Source: Pollenia angustigena
Taxonomy: Eukaryota > Arthropoda > Insecta > Diptera > Polleniidae
NCBI GenBank assembly: GCA_930367215.1
Contig: OV884056.1
Span: 195,093,310-195,157,309 of the forward strand
Direction: 5' to 3'
Length of the DNA: 64,000 bases
Position numbers and translations under genes: made by a program. How positions within the stretch are numbered: position 1 is the first letter of the stretch; each line of letters begins with the position of its first letter. This document shows positions 57,647 to 64,000 of the stretch, in pieces. The notes below the pieces were generated by a model. That model had not been told where the DNA came from. It saw only the letters and a program-made list of their open reading frames with translations, and made no database searches.

Positions 57647-57877
57647 CAGCCATGTCACAGAGGACGATTCCGTTCGGAAACGGAATTCATTCAGTATTTT
57701 TTTGCTTCGGAATATGACGAAACAATTTTCCGGAATGAAACCATTTTTGTTTTCATGAACGAAATGGGAGTTTTCTGTATCTAAAAGGCCAAAAAACTAT
57801 CAAAATATACTTTCTATCAATAAACAAATATGTTTTTTTTTCGGTTCCGAATGGAATTGTACTCTGTGACATGGCTG
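57647..57877. mobile_element. 231-bp MITE with 31-bp inverted ends
   Basis: CAGCCATGTCACAGAGGACG at 57647 and its near-complement ending at 57877 pair over about 31 bp. ATA stands on both sides (57644-57646 and 57878-57880), a possible 3-bp (or TA) target duplication. Non-coding. It lies 20 bp from the pogo-like element. Confidence 0.75.
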
Positions 57878-57880
57878 ATA

Positions 57881-59124
57881 ATCAAACAATGTAAAGTTGT
57901 CATTGTGTAAAGCCAATTTTTTAAAATTATAGAGTCAGCGTATTTTAAGGATCAGTAGTATTCAGCAAAAATTCTGATTAAATTACTTAATACTGCCAAT
58001 TAAATAAGTTTAAAGGCAATGCAACAAACCTAACCAAATATATGCACTTTACAGCTTACCAACATTATTGATAGTCTCATTTAATACATTTCTTAATAGA
58101 AGCCAAAACAATTAAATACCATTTTAATTGGCAAACATTCCTAAAACACCTATACCTAAATCTATATACCACACAAGAATTTACGAAAGAATTTCAACAA
58201 AACATATCACTATTTTATGGTAACACTATGAAATTGTATACGCTGAGAACCCAGAGATTAAATCTTTAGTTTCATACATCTGATGTTAAACCATGCTACA
58301 ATTATTATTGTCTCTGTCTGCATTACCGCTCTATGTATTTACGAAATTTTTAGGTTTTTGCCACCGTTTAATCTAGTTTTAGTGCGGTGTGCGGCTGTCT
58401 GTTTGGGTTTTCAACACTCTACAGCGAGTTTGATTCCTAAATCTTTTGTTTTCGAAACCGTGCGTATGCGTTTACGACAATCAAATTTCACAATTAATTA
58501 ACTACTAGTATTTATAAGTTAATTTCAATAGGCAAAACTTAAACACAAACATTAATTACGCTATTTTGCTTCTAACAATGATTTAATCATACATTTAATT
58601 AAATGATACTTTAATGGCTTTTGTTTAGTTTTTATTATAATTTCAATGATTTTAATTATTATTTTTACTTGATAGTTGCTCTACATTTTGTTGTTGATAT
58701 GAATAAAGAAAATTAGAAAAAAAACTAAATTATTTTGAATTAGTTTTTTAAAATATGATCAGCCAGTATTTGTTGTTGTAAACAAAAATCTTACACAATA
58801 TTTTTTTTAAGTTGTTGTTTTTTTTTTTTTTTTTTTTAATTTTTATAAGTTGCATGCTAAACGTAATAATTGTCAATGGTAAGATTATGTATGTTTGTTT
58901 TATTTTGAATTTATTTTTATTAAAAACCACAGCCATATACTCAGACATATTTTCTTGTTTTTGTCTGCATATTGGCTAAAAAAAAAAAATTTTATAAGCT
59001 ATACAAAATACATAATAATACAATACTTTAATTTAAATAAAAAAAAATCCAGTAGATACTTGTATTTCAGTAAACTTATCGCATTTAAATGCAAATATAT
59101 TTGATTCTAAAGGACTGAGACTAC
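57881..59124. other. AT-rich non-coding stretch
   Basis: Poly-T near 58817-58838. No gene or element end recognised. Confidence 0.45.
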
Positions 59125-59126
59125 TA

Positions 59127-59541
59127 AAGGGTGTATTAGTAAGAATGCAATTTTTCGTTTTTAAAAACAGCACGCATTTTGTGATTTTTTTATTGAACTG
59201 TAAAGAAAACATATTTCGAATAACAGGCCATTACTATTTTTTTATGAAATTTTCCATGACTTTTTTACAGAGATGTGGCTGTATCTCACCGATGGTTGGA
59301 TCTCGGGTTTTGAGCTCAGGAATTGTTTCTGGTTTATTTGCATAAAAGCGAGATTTCACATCTCTCAGAATTTCTTGAGATTATTTGTTCTGTGAATAGT
59401 TGCTGCAATAAATCGATTGTTTCATGAGCGGTGAAGCAAGTGCCCCAAATTCGACAATTTTGTACATTCACAAAGCCATTTAGATGGAAATGCACTTCAT
59501 TGGAGAAAATTACTTTTTCGTACAGTCTCAACATAACTTTG
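59127..59541 (-). pseudogene. Mariner-family transposase relic E
   Basis: On the minus strand 59534-59334 reads VIFSNEVHFHLNGFVNVQNCRIWG, then directly TCFTAHETIDLLQQLFTEQIISRN. The usual FSDE motif has become FSNE, so the first catalytic Asp is lost, and the section between the first and second motifs, including QQDG, is deleted. The end AAGGGTGTATTAG at 59127 with TA outside is like element D. The other end is not found. Confidence 0.75.
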
Positions 59542-59744
59542 ATACTTTAGATACTACTATTTCAATACAATTTCTGACTAAATAGAGTGTTGATTGCAAA
59601 AGAAATAGGAGATTGCTTCGAACATACACAGTATCATTATAAAAATTATAGTGTGCCTCGGTAGACTAGTGTATAGAAAGAAGTCTATTAGTTCGAGAGT
59701 TGCGGATTTCTTTAAAGAAATCGATGTTAAAAATACGGTATCTT

Positions 59745-62048
59745 TGTTTTGGAATTTCTAGAACATGCGGGTCCAAGAACAAAAATGTGGCTGACGCTAT
59801 TTTTTACAAACATACTATCAAAAAATCAGATACCCACATCTTTCAAGAAATCGAAGATTATCTCGCTATTAAAACTATCGTTGCTTTCCGTGAGCCTAAA
59901 GCTGCTGGAATGCCTAATTATACCCACACCACAATAGTGAAGAGGGTATTATGCATTTGTGCTGATGTGTGTAACGCCTTAAAATAGTGGTCCTAGACCC
60001 ACCTTAAAGTATACCGATCTACTCAGAATCACTTTCTGAGTCGAAATAACGATGTCCGTCCTGCTGGCTGGCTGGCTGGCTGGCTGGCTGTCCATGTAAC
60101 CTTGTGCGCAAAGTACAAGTTTGGAGATAATTTGATAAAATTTGGGTAATAGGTTCTTATTGGCACAAGGACCAAGCCTATTGAAAATGGGCCGAATCAT
60201 AGGACTACGAGGGAAGATAGGGGGAAATTTCTTCCTCTCAGATACTATCAAAGCGATTTTAATGAAATTTAAAACATAGATAGATCCATATCTATATAAA
60301 CACAACATGTATAAATTTGTAAAAAAATCGGACCACGAGGGGAGATAGGGGCAATTTCTGCCTCTCAGATACTATCAAAGCGATTTTAATGAAATTTAAA
60401 CCATAGATAGATCTATATCTATAGGGACACATTAGCTATACAGTTTTTAAAAAATAGGAACACAAGGGGAGGCAGGGGGCAATTTCTGCCTCTCACAAAC
60501 TTTCAAACCGATTTTGATGAAGTTTATAAACAAAGATAAATCCATATTTACATGGACACATAAGCATGATGTGTTTTTAAATACTGTGGTGTAGGGTATC
60601 ATATGGTCGGGCTTGACCGACTATACTTTCTTACTTGTTTTAAATAGAATAGGCCCGGGAATTGATCGCGTAATTCCTCAGGGGCAAGCAGGATGTAGAA
60701 AACAAAGAGGTTGTACAGACCAAGTCTTGGCTCTGACTAACTTTATTGAATATGGTTTCCAGACAAAACAAAAAACCGGAGCTGTCTTTGTAGATCTGAC
60801 GACGGCGTATGATACGGTGTGGAAAAAGGGGCTATTATATAAATTACTAAAGGTTATACCGTGTATCAAAATTTGCAACCTCATCAGTTCCATGCTTAGT
60901 GATCGTCTATTTAGTGTGTTTATAAATGACAAGAAAAGCAGAACTCGTAAACTAAACAACGGGCTTCCCCAAGGTTCTGTGTTAGCTCCAACGTTGTTCA
61001 ACTTATACATTCATGATTTACCGACCTCTAAATCGCGTAAATTCATCTATGCTGATGACATGTCGTTCGCATACCAACACTCTACTTTTTCCGAATTGGA
61101 ACACGCACTTACATCAGACCTTAGCAAATTTTCTATATATTATAAAAACTGGCGACTTATACCTAGCGCTGCCAAAACCGAGGTGAGAGCCTTTCACCTA
61201 AACCACCATGAGTCTCATCGAGAATTAAACATACGTGTAAACAACACACGACTTGCACACAACCCCTCTCCAAAATTTCTTGGAATTACACTCGATAGAA
61301 CACTTTCATTTAACGCACATCTCTCAAAAGCGTCACAAAAACTAAGAACAAGAAACAACATAATTCAAAAACTGAAAGGAACAACCTGGGGAGCTAATCC
61401 AAACTGCTTGCGCATATCCCCTGCCGAATATGCAAGTCCAGTATGGCTTAATAGTCGCCACACACAAAAAATCAACTTAACACGACAATGAGGTTAATCT
61501 CTGGAACGCTCCGTCCGAGTCCAACAGAATGGCTGCCAAAAATATGTAATACAGCACCACCAGATTTGAGGGGAAAGCAGGCATTGTTACGAGAGTATAA
61601 TAAGATACAAATCAATAACCAAATCCCTCTTAATAACGACTTACGTTACCCTCCCAGCCGAAGGCTGCAGTCCAGACATGCTCCACTAGACCTCGCCAAG
61701 AACCTACTCATAGAAAACATTGATAACAACGCAGCTTGGTCTAGCCTATGGTCTAACTCACACAGATCCAGCCCATTATTTGAAGAACGAAGCAGCGAAG
61801 CAGTCCTTCAATTACCGAGGAAAGCATGGTGTAACCTGAACAGATTGCGAACTGGTACGGGTAGAACCCTGGAAACTCTCTACAAATGGGGCCAAGTAGA
61901 TAATCCCAAATGCCCATGTGAAGCCCCCCGCCAAACAACCGATCACATCATTAAAGAATGGCCAGTATTATCATACAAAGGACCATTGAGCGATATCCAC
62001 ACTTTGACGACAGACGCAGTTTCATGGTTAAACTCATTGAATTTTTAA
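59745..62048 (+). pseudogene. Non-LTR retrotransposon RT pseudogene, split by a dispersed repeat
   Basis: From 59749 the frame reads EFLEHAGPRTKMWLTLFFTNIL and FKKSKIISLLK, then LLECLI, where a repeat (59929-60640) is inserted. It resumes at about 60643 with NRIGPGIDRVIPQGQAGCRK, VFVDLTTAYDTVW near 60789, GLPQGSVLAPTLFNLYIHDL near 60961, and the catalytic FIYADD at 61042-61059. A frameshift at about 61470 is followed by NTTMRLISG and, to the stop at 62046-62048, a C-terminal domain with NRLRTGTGR and a CPC...H zinc knuckle. The expected last Cys of that knuckle is Trp (KEWPV near 61955). A short internal deletion lies near 61410-61440. The endonuclease half is missing. Confidence 0.9.
59929..60640. 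mobile_element. Microsatellite-bearing dispersed repeat, copy 2
   Basis: Same ends as the copy at 26805-27402 and the same (GGCT)n tract (about 60062-60090). It is longer because a segment of about 115 bp containing TCTCAGATACTATCAAAGCG is present twice (near 60237 and 60363). It interrupts the LINE reading frame between the codons for CLI and NRIG. Confidence 0.85.
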
Positions 62049-63298
62049 ACAATTTAGAATCGTTCTAATACCTTTGATTTATGTATATGTTCTTTCTTTT
62101 ATATTATTCCATACGCTAAATAAAATATATGCGTATCTGCTGAATGGCAACAGCAGTTACCATTCCCTGCATGGGGTTTTAATATAAAAACATTCAAAAA
62201 GAAGTTCAGGCAAATGCAAGCTTAGGAACCAGATTTAACCGCATCGTAGAACTTATGTACCTGCCATAGCAGCCTAACCCAACACGGCTCCCTCGGTACC
62301 GCGTGAAAAAAAGTGCGTCAAGAAAAGGAACCAAAAGTTATTTAATTTAAAAAAAAGAACAAATTTTAACACACGATTGCCTGCATCATGCACTTATCTA
62401 TATTTTTCTATACCATACTGATTATGTAGTTCTATTGGGTAGTAGCAGCACACAGGTCATCTAGCGGAAAATTTAGTCTTTGATATCTTTCCTTGGGTTT
62501 AAATCACAGCATAACATGATTACCGAGATGGCTCAACAATAACCATTCTAGAAATCTAACTTAGCGGAGCTCTCAATGGCGGGTAAATATAAAGCGTCCA
62601 CAAAGGTCCCATAAAGCTATAAAAGTTCACTACAATTTACATACATCTAGATTTGTCTAATCTTAATTGCTTATGTTACCTATGTACGAAATTTTACCCC
62701 TAGCCGGACATTTTAAAAGTTTACGTCTTCGTGATTTTGATTTAACCACAGCACAACGGGATTAACGAAGGGTCTGTGTTAATATACCATCCAGAAATTT
62801 AACTTCCCAAAGATTATTGGTTAGACTTAGTTTCATGACTGTCTCCGAGCAATATAATTTCAGCGAGCTTTTTAAAAAAAATGTGTATTCGTAAGGACAT
62901 TGGTAATTACATTTGCGGGATTCCCAAGGCATTTTTAAAGTTAAATGTCTTCATATAATAAATTTGTTTACTTTGAGCAACCCCTCAAAATTGAGTGTGC
63001 TCTTTGCGTCAGCTAAAAAAAAAACAATTATAAATATTTGATGTCAGAATGCCAAGAAGAACCGAAAAAGCTCCCGCTTATTGAACGATGTAATGGCTGG
63101 CTCAAGTAAGTATTTCTTGTTAAGTTATGACGAAACAATAAATACAGCATTAAAAGCCTTATGATTTTAAGACTTTTTTGTTTGTAACACAATAACAATT
63201 TTTTTTAACTATTGTAAAATATTAGGACATTTTGACTTGATAGCATATACTTTGTGAATCCCCTAAATGTTTACCCCAGTGTTTTGACATTATCTCAT
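62049..63298. repeat. LINE 3' region and unassigned sequence with a weak direct repeat
   Basis: 62049-62120 is probably the LINE 3' UTR. Segments at about 62490-62570 and 62735-62815 resemble each other (TTTAA, CACAGCA, TGATTA or GGATTA, CCATTCTAGAAATCTAACTT against CCATCCAGAAATTTAACTTC). No gene is recognised. Confidence 0.4.
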
Positions 63299-63740
63299 AT
63301 TTTTAATATTTTGAATTAGGCTTAAGTTCATCAAATTGAATTTTTATTAAATTATTTTTATGAAGAAAGGAATTTTACAACATGAAAATTAATTAAAATT
63401 GTTATTGATAATCTTTCATTCTTGACCGTGGCCGGGGCTCGAACTCTGGTGTAAGACGGCAAATCCATCTTCGAACTCTGGTGTAAGACGGCAAATCCAT
63501 CTGGGGAGATCGAGTGGTTGCGATCGAAATATGTCATGGTAACCTGAAGGCCAGGGTTCGAGCCCCAGCCACGGCCACGGTCAAGAATGAAAGATTATCA
63601 ATAACAATTTTAATAAATTTTCATGTTGTAAAATTCCTTTCTTCATAAAAAATTATTTAATGAAAATTAAATTTGATGAGCTTTAGCTTAGTTAAAAATA
63701 TTTAAATTTGGATTAAAAACCATAAATAGTTCATCACAAA
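63299..63740. mobile_element. Inverted pair of tRNA-like SINE sequences
   Basis: The left half (about 63310-63440) and the right half (about 63555-63740) are the same AT-rich body and GC-rich head in opposite orientation, forming a palindrome of more than 120 bp per arm around a centre holding GAGTGGTTGCGATCG and, on the plus strand, a B-box-like GGGTTCGAGCCC at about 63556. Inside the left part the segment TCGAACTCTGGTGTAAGACG is duplicated (about 63438 and 63472). Confidence 0.75.
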
Positions 63741-64000
63741 TTTTTAATTAAAATCAGTTTTTATTTTTTTCTGTGTATACTGTATAAAACTGTTTGTCGG
63801 TATCAATACCGGTTATCAATTTTAAACGGTAATTTAACGCTATCATTATAAATAACAGTATCGCTTGCCCCCCCTAATCATTTTTTTTATCAGAAGAAAA
63901 TATCGGATAAAGGTCAAAGAATAAAATATATATTTTTTGAACATAAAAAATAAAATTCCAAACTGCAAAGTTTTTTTTAAGGAATATAAAAAAGATTTAT
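63741..64000. other. AT-rich window end
   Basis: No gene or element recognised. Confidence 0.4.

Noticed and set aside
63540..63590. True tRNA gene at the GGTTCGAGCCC motif
   Set aside because: A B-box-like motif is present but no complete cloverleaf (acceptor stem, anticodon arm) could be formed. A SINE head explains it better.

Overview
The window looks like repeat-rich, AT-rich heterochromatin from an insect, most likely a higher fly (Diptera). This is inferred from the mix of repeat families: Jockey-type LINEs with poly-A tails, many mariner/Tc1-like relics, hAT-like elements, Foldback-like elements, and a non-autonomous repeat carrying a GGCT/GTCC microsatellite of a type known from flies. 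I see no bacterial-style operons, no intact host gene, no rRNA or tRNA gene and no CRISPR array. All coding potential I can recognise belongs to broken transposable elements.

Bases 1-22736 are one head-to-tail satellite array with a 114-bp monomer (about 200 copies), which enters from beyond the left edge. Each monomer holds three dyads: a 15-bp stem with a 13-nt loop, a 7-bp stem, and the palindrome GTGATCAC. Diagnostic variants recur at fixed distances, showing several higher-order repeat layers: 1358 bp (12-mer), 555 bp (5-mer), 685 bp (6-mer), 912 bp (8-mer) and 342 bp (3-mer). The array ends abruptly at about 22736.

From 22737 to 64000 the sequence is almost a museum of nested insertions. 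23864-27516 is a degenerate hAT transposon with 15-bp ends and an 8-bp near-perfect target duplication, carrying two later insertions. 27868-29327 is a LINE reverse transcriptase fragment. 30774-37265 holds two tandem copies of a second hAT-like family (ends TAGAGTTGTCA), interrupted by a mariner relic, a Foldback-like element and a third hAT-like element with long inverted ends. 37973-40164 is a nest of two long-inverted-repeat Foldback-like elements inside another inverted-repeat element. 41257-42776 is an inverted-repeat element split by a minus-strand Jockey 3' end, itself split by the 3' end of a second LINE clade flanked by a 12-bp duplication. 42893-43906 is a small hAT-like element.

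45151-49585 is the most striking stretch: a mariner split by a CACTA-like element, split by a PIF/Harbinger-like element, split by a hAT-like element, which itself carries another mariner relic. The levels are supported by matching termini, and most also by target duplications. 49588-64000 holds a tRNA-like SINE family (three loci, two with snap-back inversions), a 66-bp minisatellite, two more mariner relics, a pogo-like element with a CENP-B-type helix-turn-helix remnant, a 231-bp MITE, and a split LINE whose reverse transcriptase still shows its YADD motif.

Nothing here works together as a pathway. The biological interest lies in satellite structure, higher-order repeat turnover, and the insertion history that can be read from target-site duplications and from one empty site. 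Coordinates of degenerate element edges are approximate unless a target duplication is quoted.
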